Below, in pieces: positions 16,728-24,102 of a DNA stretch of 64,000 bases. Source of the DNA: CAYOOT01 sp964405665 (lineage in GTDB: Bacteria; Bdellovibrionota_C; UBA2361; SZUA-149; CAZDWZ01); NCBI GenBank assembly GCA_964405665.1, contig CAYOOT010000001.1, forward strand, positions 1 to 64,000, given 5' to 3'. Positions within the stretch are counted from its first letter, which is position 1. Every line of letters starts with the position of its first letter. Under the pieces are notes generated by a model. That model saw nothing but the letters and a program-made list of their open reading frames with translations, had not been told where the DNA came from and did no database searches. The translations under genes were made by a program, and so were the position numbers.

Positions 16728-18311
16728 TTAAAATTTCTTTGTCAGTCCTACAAAAACGAACTGCGCATCCAGGGGATCTCGAGAAGTCGAACTCTTACTT
16801 GAGCCCAGTTGCAGTGCTGAACTTTGAGTTAAATAATCAAAGCCAATATTCCCTGAGAATCCATCTCCGAGATCTGCAATTAGTTTCAAGCCCATGGTAA
16901 TTCCGCCAAAAGAAGAAAGCCTTTGATCGACTGTGAAGTTTTCCTGATTGTCTACAGGAGTTCCATCGTAGGAGTAAAAACTTGCATTACTCTGCGTGTA
17001 ATATCTCAGGCTTGGTCGCAACATTAATCGGGTCGTTACCGGTTGATACCAGGCCAACTCCACCATGTGCGATAAGATATCCCAAGAATCTTTATAGAGA
17101 CGGTAATCCAGATGAAGTGCAGCATCAGCTGGTTCAATATAAAGGTTATATCTAGTTAACCAGGCAAATGACTGCCGTGAACCTGGTCTATTGTCTCCAT
17201 CTAAATATGGATCTGTGAGATACCCTTGCTGATTGGCAAAAGTGATATTTGATTGCATTATCGCAATCGGTGATAACACTTGAGTCACACCTAAGAGAAA
17301 GTCCTGGGAATTCTTATTTTCACTAAGCGCTGGATCTGCTGATGAACTAACTGTATCAAAACTCCCCGAGACGCCTAAGGCAAAAGTTGTATTTTTATTC
17401 GGCGTCCAAATTCGTGTATCAGCAACAAGAGATAACGAGTCGTAATCATTTTCTGTGGAATAAGCTATGCCGGTGCCAATACTAAGTGAATCCAGATAGT
17501 GCGTAACTTTTATGTCTCCGGCAACTCTTTCGTCTGTAAAATTTCCGTAGTCGTTAGCTGAAAAACTATCTGTCTTTGATGTTAGTTGATATAATTTGCG
17601 ATCGTTTTCGCCCTCGTGTTCACCTTCATTACCGCCGCCATGACTTTCATTATCATCATCCTCATCTTCTTCTTGATAACCTGAGTTACTACTACCGCCA
17701 CTACTACTTCCGTTACTGTTCCCGGAGGATGGTGTTGATACAGTATTCGATCCCGTTCCACAGACCTGTACAACATGTGATCCCCCGGATGACCCTCCCG
17801 AAGATCCTCCGGATGACGAACTACCGGAAGAAGATCCGGAAGAGCTAGAAGGTTTAGGGGAACTGGAGGAACTACCACTTGCCTTAGAGACAGTTTGCAC
17901 CGTGACCATTCGACATTGCGGCTGAGCCACTACTGCCGACGGTAACGGTGCAACTGTAGGAGAAGAATTTGGTTTTATCGGAGCTAAGTTAAAAGCCGAG
18001 GCACCAGAAATACTGTCATAGACAAATCCCCCTTCCAATTCTGTTTTTGGTCCGATGGGAGTTTTAAAATAAAGTGTTGGTGATTGAACCTGTATTCCCT
18101 TCCCTCCATGCTGATGATCCTGATAGTCAAGATATCCAAGACTTAGTGTGGTTTCCTCAGCAGCAGATTGGGCCAAAGCTTCCGTTGAAATAGCTAATCC
18201 CGGTAGTGCCAAAGCTGCAGTAAGCAAGAGTTCAAAATGGCCGGTGTGTCGTCTCTTGTTGCAAACTTTATTAGCTCTTCGCTGTTTCCGGGAGCCTGTT
18301 CTTGTCGCCAT
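16728..18311 (-). CDS. DUF3570 family outer-membrane beta-barrel protein
   Basis: A long basic n-region and a hydrophobic core end near ALAQS (about 48), giving an exported protein. Alternating aromatic strands, especially from about 275 on, and the terminal FVGLTKKF ending in Phe indicate an outer-membrane barrel. After the first strands comes DSISGAS (99-105), which resembles the FMN-attachment motif used by ApbE. Residues about 140-245 are a Ser/Gly-rich then Asp/Glu/His-rich insert with two cysteines (QPQC and QVCG). DUF3570 is uncharacterised. It sits with DUF4266, ApbE and thioredoxin in one operon. Confidence 0.85.
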   Translation of the reverse strand: MATRTGSRKQRRANKVCNKRRHTGHFELLLTAALALPGLAISTEALAQSAAEETTLSLGYLDYQDHQHGGKGIQVQSPTLYFKTPIGPKTELEGGFVYDSISGASAFNLAPIKPNSSPTVAPLPSAVVAQPQCRMVTVQTVSKASGSSSSSPKPSSSSGSSSGSSSSGGSSGGSSGGSHVVQVCGTGSNTVSTPSSGNSNGSSSGGSSNSGYQEEDEDDDNESHGGGNEGEHEGENDRKLYQLTSKTDSFSANDYGNFTDERVAGDIKVTHYLDSLSIGTGIAYSTENDYDSLSLVADTRIWTPNKNTTFALGVSGSFDTVSSSADPALSENKNSQDFLLGVTQVLSPIAIMQSNITFANQQGYLTDPYLDGDNRPGSRQSFAWLTRYNLYIEPADAALHLDYRLYKDSWDILSHMVELAWYQPVTTRLMLRPSLRYYTQSNASFYSYDGTPVDNQENFTVDQRLSSFGGITMGLKLIADLGDGFSGNIGFDYLTQSSALQLGSSKSSTSRDPLDAQFVFVGLTKKF

Positions 18312-18352
18312 AAATTTATTCTTTATCTAACTGATTATTATTTAGCCGCCAC

Positions 18353-18577
18353 TTAATTACATCCACAACCGCCACCACCAACTCCATAACCACCGGAGCT
18401 AGCTTCTTTGGAAAAATAGATATGCTGACGCTGACGCGCTTCCAGCGTATCCGGATCAAAGCCCATATAAGATTTGGCAAGATTTCCTTTTTGCCAAGGC
18501 TGCACATCTACACAACCAGACAGAAGACTAGTTGTGATAAGTAATAATGTTATAATTATATTTTTTTGTTTGTACAT
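18353..18577 (-). CDS. DUF4266 small cysteine-tailed lipoprotein
   Basis: A 74-residue lipoprotein with a signal peptide and lipobox LLSGC (Cys22). The mature part VQPWQKGNLAKSYMGFDPD and YFSKEASSGG are the DUF4266 signature. The chain ends GVGGGGCGCN, with C71 and C73. The family has no known function. The Cys-x-Cys tail, next to a thioredoxin and DsbD, suggests a redox or metal-binding tail. It starts 4 nt after the thioredoxin gene and lies 41 nt before the DUF3570 gene. Confidence 0.88.
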   Translation of the reverse strand: MYKQKNIIITLLLITTSLLSGCVDVQPWQKGNLAKSYMGFDPDTLEARQRQHIYFSKEASSGGYGVGGGGCGCN

Positions 18578-18581
18578 TCTC

Positions 18582-19184
18582 TTACCCTTTGATATTTAGG
18601 AGTTTTTCGATCTGAGACTCGATCACTTGATCATCACCCTCGCGAAATCCGGAATGAACAACGGCAATTTTTCCATCTTTGCCAACGAGATATGAACTAG
18701 GCATCGCCGGCAAGTGATAGTTACTTGCAGCCTTTCCTGAAGGATCAAATAAAATAGTGAATGTTGGATTAAGTCCTTCAAGAAGCTTCTCGGCATCAGC
18801 CCGGTTGGCATCTAGATTAATTGCAAGAACCTCAAGACCCTGAGATTTAAATTTACCTTGAAGCTGCTTCATCCATGGCAGAGTGTGACGACAGGGCCCA
18901 CACCAAGATGCCCAAAAATCAATGTATACTACTTTGCCCTGATAATCAGAGAGAGAAACAGTTTTGCCGTTTAGCGAAATTAGCGAAAATTCAGGAGGAG
19001 CCTCTGATTGATTCACAGCCAATGCCTCCTCAAGGAATTTTGGAAGAAGTGGAGCAAAGAAAGCTATCAGCAGAGCAATTATTAAAGATTTTACTACTAA
19101 ATGCCATTTCTCTGGGATGGCCAAGCTAATAAAATTAAGAAAGTAATTACGTTTAGTCTTAATTGATGTTTTCATTATTTTCAT
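18582..19184 (-). CDS. TlpA/ResA-like membrane-anchored thioredoxin
   Basis: A periplasmic thiol reductase anchored by an N-terminal segment (about 30-47). The thioredoxin fold has FWASWCGPC (C95, C98) and the cis-Pro loop in LPAMPSSYLV. It is the first gene of the operon leading to DUF4266, DUF3570, apbE and dsbD. Its likely role is to keep cysteines in an envelope partner reduced, with electrons from DsbD. A CCMG-like role in cytochrome c maturation is the usual alternative, but no other cytochrome genes are nearby. Confidence 0.9.
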   Translation of the reverse strand: MKIMKTSIKTKRNYFLNFISLAIPEKWHLVVKSLIIALLIAFFAPLLPKFLEEALAVNQSEAPPEFSLISLNGKTVSLSDYQGKVVYIDFWASWCGPCRHTLPWMKQLQGKFKSQGLEVLAINLDANRADAEKLLEGLNPTFTILFDPSGKAASNYHLPAMPSSYLVGKDGKIAVVHSGFREGDDQVIESQIEKLLNIKG

Positions 19185-19224
19185 TCCCTAATTAAAAACT
19201 TCAGGATTAATTATTATTCTAGTG

Positions 19225-19273
19225 TGATAATTTTACATCTTTTAGCTTGATGTAATTATTTTACATCTTTTAG
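19225..19273 (-). promoter_or_regulatory. Candidate operator before the redox operon
   Basis: Two direct copies of TTTTACATCTTTTAG lie 28 bp apart (19231-19245 and 19259-19273). The second is part of a 19-bp palindrome, GATGTAA-N5-TTACATC, at 19249-19267. The element starts 41 bp before the thioredoxin start codon, in the 203-bp gap after the acyltransferase gene. The arrangement suggests binding of a dimeric regulator; I cannot name it. Confidence 0.45.
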
Positions 19274-19387
19274 TTAGTCAACGCAAGAGCTCTGTTCAAA
19301 AATATTTTAAAAAAGTTGATTTTTAAAAAGGGGGAATTAATTGGAAATAAATTTACTGGTTCGGCGCAGAGAAAAAAAGACTATGAA

Positions 19388-20332
19388 CTAATAAATATTT
19401 TCCGGCTCACCCGGAGGCCTCGTCTTAAACCTTCGATGAATCCAAAGCCACTGATCGGGGTGTTTTCTAATAATCTCTTCGGCACGGCTGTGTAACTCTT
19501 TCGTGATCTTTTCAATTTTTTCTTCAATTGTCCTTGTTTCATCAATAGGATTTTTTACTTCATAAGCATAAATTTTATGTTTTTTATCACCTAAATAAAC
19601 AGATGTCGCAAAAATAATAGGACAAGCTGTTCTTAATGCCACAATCCCAATAGTTCTTGTCGTTGCTGCTTTAATTCCAAAAAAATCCACAAAAATCGCG
19701 TGATTTGCTTTGACATTTTGATCAAAGAGCAAGGCCACATCATCACCAGATTTTATTCTTCTAATTATCTCATTGTAACCGCCCTTTCTAAAAAAAACTT
19801 TTGCTCCAAATGTCTCTCTACGTTTATTCCAATAAGCATCGACCATGGGAAAGCCAAAACCTCTGGCTAAAAAAGAATTGGGCTTGTCATTTAAGGCGTG
19901 AAACTGCACAAATGTTTCAAAACACCCAGTGTGTAATGTCGGAACTAAAAACCCTGCTTGAATACTTTTCTCTTCCCCTGCCCTAGTCTCTCTATTCCTC
20001 ACTTTTGACATCAGCTTTGTCACTTCAGTATAATCAATCATTTTCAAATTTTTTATTTTAGTCATCAGGGGAATTTTTGCAAAACCGATTAAATTCCAAG
20101 CAAGAGTATCAAAGGAAGATTTGAGAATTTTTTGATGTTCTTCTTTGGTTTTTTCAGGAAATATTAATTCTAAATTTCTAAGTCCAACCGAAGTTGATCG
20201 GGGAATAAAAATAAGAATCAAGTGAATTAAGCCTTTTGCAAAATAAAAGCCTATTTTTTCGGGCAAAAGATAAAGCAAGCCAATATAAATCCGCACAAAA
20301 ACAAGTAGTATGAAATCTAAAATAATCATCAT
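19388..20332 (-). CDS. Lauroyl/myristoyl acyltransferase (LpxL/HtrB family)
   Basis: Adds a secondary acyl chain to lipid A at the inner membrane. An N-terminal membrane segment precedes the HxxxxE catalytic motif HTGCFE (H134, E139), then LLFDQN, DFFG and the family ending HPDQWLWIHRRFKTRPPGE. Normal length at 314 residues. It shows that the organism makes lipid A and has an outer membrane. Which of the LpxL/LpxM acylation steps it performs cannot be told. Confidence 0.92.
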   Translation of the reverse strand: MMIILDFILLVFVRIYIGLLYLLPEKIGFYFAKGLIHLILIFIPRSTSVGLRNLELIFPEKTKEEHQKILKSSFDTLAWNLIGFAKIPLMTKIKNLKMIDYTEVTKLMSKVRNRETRAGEEKSIQAGFLVPTLHTGCFETFVQFHALNDKPNSFLARGFGFPMVDAYWNKRRETFGAKVFFRKGGYNEIIRRIKSGDDVALLFDQNVKANHAIFVDFFGIKAATTRTIGIVALRTACPIIFATSVYLGDKKHKIYAYEVKNPIDETRTIEEKIEKITKELHSRAEEIIRKHPDQWLWIHRRFKTRPPGEPENIY

Positions 20333-20451
20333 GTGATTTTAATCACTAAGCGTTTTAGTCCCAAGAATGCTAATATCTATGAATATCTGAGCAAGGTCTT
20401 GCATCTTAATTATTAACAAATATTATCCGTGTATCGATAGCAAAATAATGC

Positions 20452-20457
20452 TATAAT
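20452..20457 (+). promoter_or_regulatory. TATAAT -10 box giving a near-leaderless mRNA
   Basis: A perfect TATAAT lies only 10 nt before the ATG at 20468, so transcription would begin within a few bases of the start codon. No good -35 hexamer is present. No ribosome site fits between them, in keeping with a leaderless message. Confidence 0.35.
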
Positions 20458-20467
20458 ATAAGTTATT

Positions 20468-21529
20468 ATGTTAGTAAAATTATTCCCTAAATTTTTTCTT
20501 CTATTAATGGCCTCAACTGCTGTGGTTAATCCGGAGAGTTGCCAATTACCAACTTACCCCTATCCAACTCCCACAAATTCTTCAACAGTAGCTGCTAGTG
20601 CCGACAGAGAACCTCCGGAGAGCTCCGTTAGTTGTCCTTACCTTATTGAATCAACTCCCCGAGGCTTATCTTGTTTACATTGCTTACAACCGGAAGCTAA
20701 AGAACAAGCAAAAACAATTGTGACAACTATCGCCGCTTCCTGCTTAAAAAATGTCGCTATCAATTATTTAGTCGATGGAACTTTTTCTTATGATGAGGCA
20801 ACATTAAAAGAACATATCGATTTATTGACCTCTGATGGCAGAAGATTATTTTTACATCTTTATTTCCTAAATGGTGCCAGCCAAAGAAAATGGAAATCAA
20901 CAAATAGTGCCGGTTTTGCCGTAGAAATTGCTCCAGAAAAATTTAGAGAAGAAATTAAAGAAGATTCCAATCTAAGAGATAAATATCAGCAGTTAGTTAA
21001 AAAGGTTGCTCCAGCAATGCAATATGCAGCAAGCAAAGGTGCCGTACTTTCAGTTGCTCCAATGCTAGAAGATAATTTAAAAGAAGATTCTTTCGAGGCT
21101 TTGGCTGATTTAACTCTTAAAAGCCTACCTGCAAATCTTAATGTCTTAATGGGAAGAAACCCCTGCCCCGGCTGTTATCGAGGAAACGATCGTGATGTCC
21201 CTTCCGGTTTTTTTCGAGAAAGCCATTCTATTGAAAACGCCAGTAACTTAAAAGATAGTTTAATTACCAACGACGGAGATGTTACTGATTTTGATTTTCG
21301 CAATGCCAATGCCCCAAATTCTCTTAACCTTGATGATCTCAGGGATGCCCGTGATGCTGCTTCAAAAAATAACAATGTTTTTATTCTCTGGACCGCTTCT
21401 TATCAAGGACTTTATTATAACAATGAAGGTTCTGCTACAAGAGTTACGGCTGCTAAAAGAAAATATGCTCTGCCCAGCATTGCTGAAAAAAGTTGGCTGA
21501 TTAATTTTCTAAGAGAGGGTGCTAATTAA
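20468..21529 (+). CDS. Uncharacterised exported protein with many cysteines
   Basis: A 353-residue protein with an N-terminal signal (MLVKLFPKFFLLLMASTAVV), so secreted or periplasmic. Seven cysteines occur, including SCLHC near 70 and CPGC near 235, which could form disulfides or bind metal. Segments such as RLFLHLYFLNG and VFILWTASYQGLYY resemble strands of a TIM barrel, so a glycosidase-like fold is possible, but I see no catalytic motif. It is monocistronic and ends in a long palindrome. Not recognised. Confidence 0.65.
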   Translation: MLVKLFPKFFLLLMASTAVVNPESCQLPTYPYPTPTNSSTVAASADREPPESSVSCPYLIESTPRGLSCLHCLQPEAKEQAKTIVTTIAASCLKNVAINYLVDGTFSYDEATLKEHIDLLTSDGRRLFLHLYFLNGASQRKWKSTNSAGFAVEIAPEKFREEIKEDSNLRDKYQQLVKKVAPAMQYAASKGAVLSVAPMLEDNLKEDSFEALADLTLKSLPANLNVLMGRNPCPGCYRGNDRDVPSGFFRESHSIENASNLKDSLITNDGDVTDFDFRNANAPNSLNLDDLRDARDAASKNNNVFILWTASYQGLYYNNEGSATRVTAAKRKYALPSIAEKSWLINFLREGAN

Positions 21530-21603
21530 TTCTCCCCTTTTTCACACATCAAACTATAAATAGTACTAAAATATATGCAGCGTGTGAAAAAGGGGAGAAT
21601 TAA
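21526..21603. repeat. Long palindrome, GGGGAGAA family copy 1
   Basis: Two perfect 22-bp arms (21526-21547 and 21582-21603) start TTAATTCTCCCCTTTTTC. They flank a 34-nt AT-rich centre and overlap the stop codons of both convergent genes. They have no T-run, so this is not a canonical terminator, although a stem this long may still end transcripts. The outer bases match the palindrome at 62757-62815. Confidence 0.75.
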
Positions 21604-21941
21604 AACGGTTTCAAATAGACCATTGTCAAAGCAGTTAACACTGCTAAAAAATTAATTAGCATCAGTAATTGGACTCTGGAACCAAAACGATAGGCCATTC
21701 CAGCAAGTGCAGAAAGAATAAACCAACAGACTACTTTTACAATAAGCCAACCTGGAAAACCTACCTTCAAAATTCCTTGAAGCCCAAAACCGCTTAAAAA
21801 CACAAATAAGCTCGCTATTCCCGAACGCATCAAAGTTTTCTTTCGTCGCTCAGGGATTTGCGCTGCAAAAGCATAGAAGTTCAAGCACAACATGATTGTT
21901 ACAGAAATTACATGCACAATATATAGATATGAAATATTCAT
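21600..21941 (-). CDS. Small four-span membrane protein (SirB-like)
   Basis: A 113-residue protein with four hydrophobic segments and conserved-looking His10 in YIVHVISVTIML. Size and layout recall SirB/YkvI-type small membrane proteins, but this is only a general likeness. It is divergent from the motA-like gene, with 68 bp between start codons. No function proposed. Confidence 0.5.
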   Translation of the reverse strand: MNISYLYIVHVISVTIMLCLNFYAFAAQIPERRKKTLMRSGIASLFVFLSGFGLQGILKVGFPGWLIVKVVCWFILSALAGMAYRFGSRVQLLMLINFLAVLTALTMVYLKPF

Positions 21942-22009
21942 TAGAATTCTCCTGAAAAAGTTGCCAGATACCTAACATCTTAACCTATGCATCTAAAAAG
22001 GTAAAACCG

Positions 22010-22816
22010 ATGGCAATAATAAAGAAATACCAAGAAATAAAAAATGAGTATTTAGATTCCTCCTCAATCATTGGTCTAAGTATCTCCGTTGGATTGGTGT
22101 TACTGGCGATTTTTCTTGGTGGAGATTCACTAAGTTTCTTAAATTTAAAAAGTTTCCTGATAGTAGTAGGAGGAACAATTGGAACAACTTTCTTAAATTT
22201 CCCTCTTTTGGATCTAAAACGAAGTTTCATTGCTTTGCAAAAAGTATTTAATGAAAATGAAATTTCTTCCGCTTTTAGATTTGATAAAATTCTTGAACTG
22301 GCACGCAAAGCAAAAGAACAAGGAACATTATCTCTTGAAGGAAAAATTTATCAAGAAGCAGATCCCTTTTTAAAAAAATCAATTCAACTTTTAGTTGATG
22401 GATTTTCTGCTGACGATATTCAAAGAAATTTAGAAATTGAGTTAATTCAGTCCGACGAAAGGTATCGCCGCGAAGCACAGGTATTTCAAACGATGGGCAC
22501 AATTGCTCCAGCAATGGGCTTAATTGGAACCTTAATTGGCCTAGTTCAAATGTTAAAAAACCTTAATGACCCAGCACAATTAGGTCCGGGAATGGCTACA
22601 GCTCTGCTTACTACATTTTATGGCGCAATTTTAGCATATATAATTTTACTGCCTATTGCCGGAAAACTGCGCGCAAAAAGCGAAGAAGAATTAACCGTTA
22701 AGGCAATGACCCTAGAAGGGATAATGGAAATTTCCAGAGCGACAAATCCAAAATTAATTGAGCATAAATTACTTGCTTTCTTGCCTTCGGAAGTGAGAAT
22801 AAATCAATTTGAGTAA
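22010..22816 (+). CDS. motA: Flagellar stator protein MotA/PomA
   Basis: Proton- or sodium-channel subunit of the flagellar motor. Four membrane segments are present. The large cytoplasmic loop holds the charged torque-generating region (DERYRREAQVF), followed by the family signature APAMGLIGTLIGLVQML and LLTTFYGAILAYIILLP. Normal length at 268 residues. AAAGG precedes the ATG. The motB-like gene starts 4 nt after its stop. Confidence 0.93.
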   Translation: MAIIKKYQEIKNEYLDSSSIIGLSISVGLVLLAIFLGGDSLSFLNLKSFLIVVGGTIGTTFLNFPLLDLKRSFIALQKVFNENEISSAFRFDKILELARKAKEQGTLSLEGKIYQEADPFLKKSIQLLVDGFSADDIQRNLEIELIQSDERYRREAQVFQTMGTIAPAMGLIGTLIGLVQMLKNLNDPAQLGPGMATALLTTFYGAILAYIILLPIAGKLRAKSEEELTVKAMTLEGIMEISRATNPKLIEHKLLAFLPSEVRINQFE

Positions 22817-22820
22817 GATT

Positions 22821-23390
22821 ATGACTACTCAAAAAAAATATTTACAATATTTGAAAAACCGTCCTCAACCCAAAGACACCAGCAGTCTTTGGCTGATTAC
22901 ATTCACCGATCTTTTAACTCTGCTTCTAGGATTTTTTATTTTAAGTTATTCAATGACAACAAATAAAACTTCTTATGAAGGAATTAGTAATATTTTATTT
23001 CCCATCAAATCAAAACTTGCAGAACCTGTTATTGTAGAAAGTTCCATAATAAAAAAAGTTGATGATCTCTGGGTCGCTACCCTGCCCTATTCGGGAAATA
23101 TTGAATCTAATTTCAAGGAAGATGAAACTATCAAAACAATTATTAGTACTTTTTCTCCGGAAAAATTTTATTTTCACGTTGCCGGCTATTTTGATCAAGA
23201 AATCAAGCAAACTCAGGCTATTAACAAATTAAGCAGCTTATTGAGTCAACTAATTGACTTAGGTGTTAAAGAAAACATGATTTCCAGCAGCAAATCCCCG
23301 GCGAATTATCCTCCTAAATATAATATTGTTAATAATTCTTTGCTCCCAAGTTCTCGTTTTGACATCATAATTTCCAGAAAGAAGTTTTAA
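22821..23390 (+). CDS. motB: Short, divergent MotB-like stator protein
   Basis: The N-terminal plug/membrane segment LWLITFTDLLTLLLGFFIL keeps the ion-carrying Asp of MotB. The C-terminal OmpA-like peptidoglycan-binding domain is short and eroded. AINKLSSLLSQLIDLGV aligns with the NxxLSxxRAxxV helix but lacks the Arg, and SSRFDIIIS replaces the usual NRRVEI. At 189 residues it is well below the usual 250-300. An upstream TTG at 22809 overlaps motA; the ATG at 22821 is preferred. It may still anchor the stator, or need a partner to do so. Confidence 0.8.
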   Translation: MTTQKKYLQYLKNRPQPKDTSSLWLITFTDLLTLLLGFFILSYSMTTNKTSYEGISNILFPIKSKLAEPVIVESSIIKKVDDLWVATLPYSGNIESNFKEDETIKTIISTFSPEKFYFHVAGYFDQEIKQTQAINKLSSLLSQLIDLGVKENMISSSKSPANYPPKYNIVNNSLLPSSRFDIIISRKKF

Positions 23391-23417
23391 ATTCTATTTT
23401 GTATATAAAAAAATAAC

Positions 23418-23434
23418 TTGGCACGAAATCTGTA
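23418..23434 (+). promoter_or_regulatory. Sigma-54-like promoter before fliL
   Basis: TTGGCAC-N5-CTGTA matches the -24 element (TGGCAC) fully and the -12 element (TTGCA) in three of five bases, with the correct spacing. It lies 76 nt before fliL, which has a strong AAGGAG site. Sigma-54 control of mid-class flagellar genes is known in many bacteria. Confidence 0.5.
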
Positions 23435-23509
23435 ACTAAAGTCCTAAGCTAGGAATTTGTGTCAGCAAAAGACGAAAATTTGACAATCTCTAAGGACTAA
23501 GGAGCAACA

Positions 23510-24097
23510 ATGGCTGAAGAAAAAAAAGATAAAGAAAAAGACGGCGAAAAGAAAGAAGAAAAAAAAGGCGGGAATAAAATGATGCTGATCATTATCGGCA
23601 TTGTTGTCTTGGGCCTGGCTATTGGCGGCGGCGTTTTCTTTGCACTAAAGGGTTCTGGCGATAAAAAAGATAAAAAGGAATCTGTTAAAAACGAAGATGA
23701 AGAAAGCTCTGATGCTGAAGAAGAAAAAGATTCAGAAGCAGAAAGTGGCGAAGAATCAAAAGGCGAACATGGGGAAAAAAGTGAGCATGGAGAGAAGTTA
23801 GGCAATGCCATTCTTCCATTGGATACCTTCATCGTCAATTTACAAGTAAAGGGCAGTTTTCTAAAAACAACAATCCAACTAGAGTTTAATAAACCTGAAC
23901 TACCGCATAAAGTGGAATCAGATACTGCAAAAATCAGAGATGCGGTGATTAGGGTTCTGAGCACTAAATCTGCTCAGGAAATACTTACACCTGAAGGGAA
24001 AGATCAACTGCGAGAAGAAATTAAAATTTCGACAAATGAAGCTTTAAAGTCTGAAAGTGTTATCGCAGTTTATATTACAGAGTTTATTATTCAATAG
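23510..24097 (+). CDS. fliL: Flagellar basal body-associated protein FliL
   Basis: A stator-associated protein. A Lys/Glu-rich cytoplasmic tail (1-22), one membrane segment (24-46), a long acidic Glu/Ser/Lys linker (about 50-98), and a conserved C-terminal domain (ILPLDTFIVNLQ to the end VYITEFIIQ) with RDAVIRVLSTKSAQEI. It heads the fliLMNOPQ run, 5 nt before fliM. Confidence 0.92.
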   Translation: MAEEKKDKEKDGEKKEEKKGGNKMMLIIIGIVVLGLAIGGGVFFALKGSGDKKDKKESVKNEDEESSDAEEEKDSEAESGEESKGEHGEKSEHGEKLGNAILPLDTFIVNLQVKGSFLKTTIQLEFNKPELPHKVESDTAKIRDAVIRVLSTKSAQEILTPEGKDQLREEIKISTNEALKSESVIAVYITEFIIQ

Positions 24098-24102
24098 TAG
24101 AT

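Noticed and set aside
17582..17878. Frame inside the DUF3570 Ser/Gly-rich region
   Set aside because: The out-of-frame reading of a low-complexity coding stretch; no start context.
21526..21603. Standard bidirectional terminator
   Set aside because: The arms are long and perfect, but no T-run follows on either strand. A repeat element fits better, although it may still stop transcripts.
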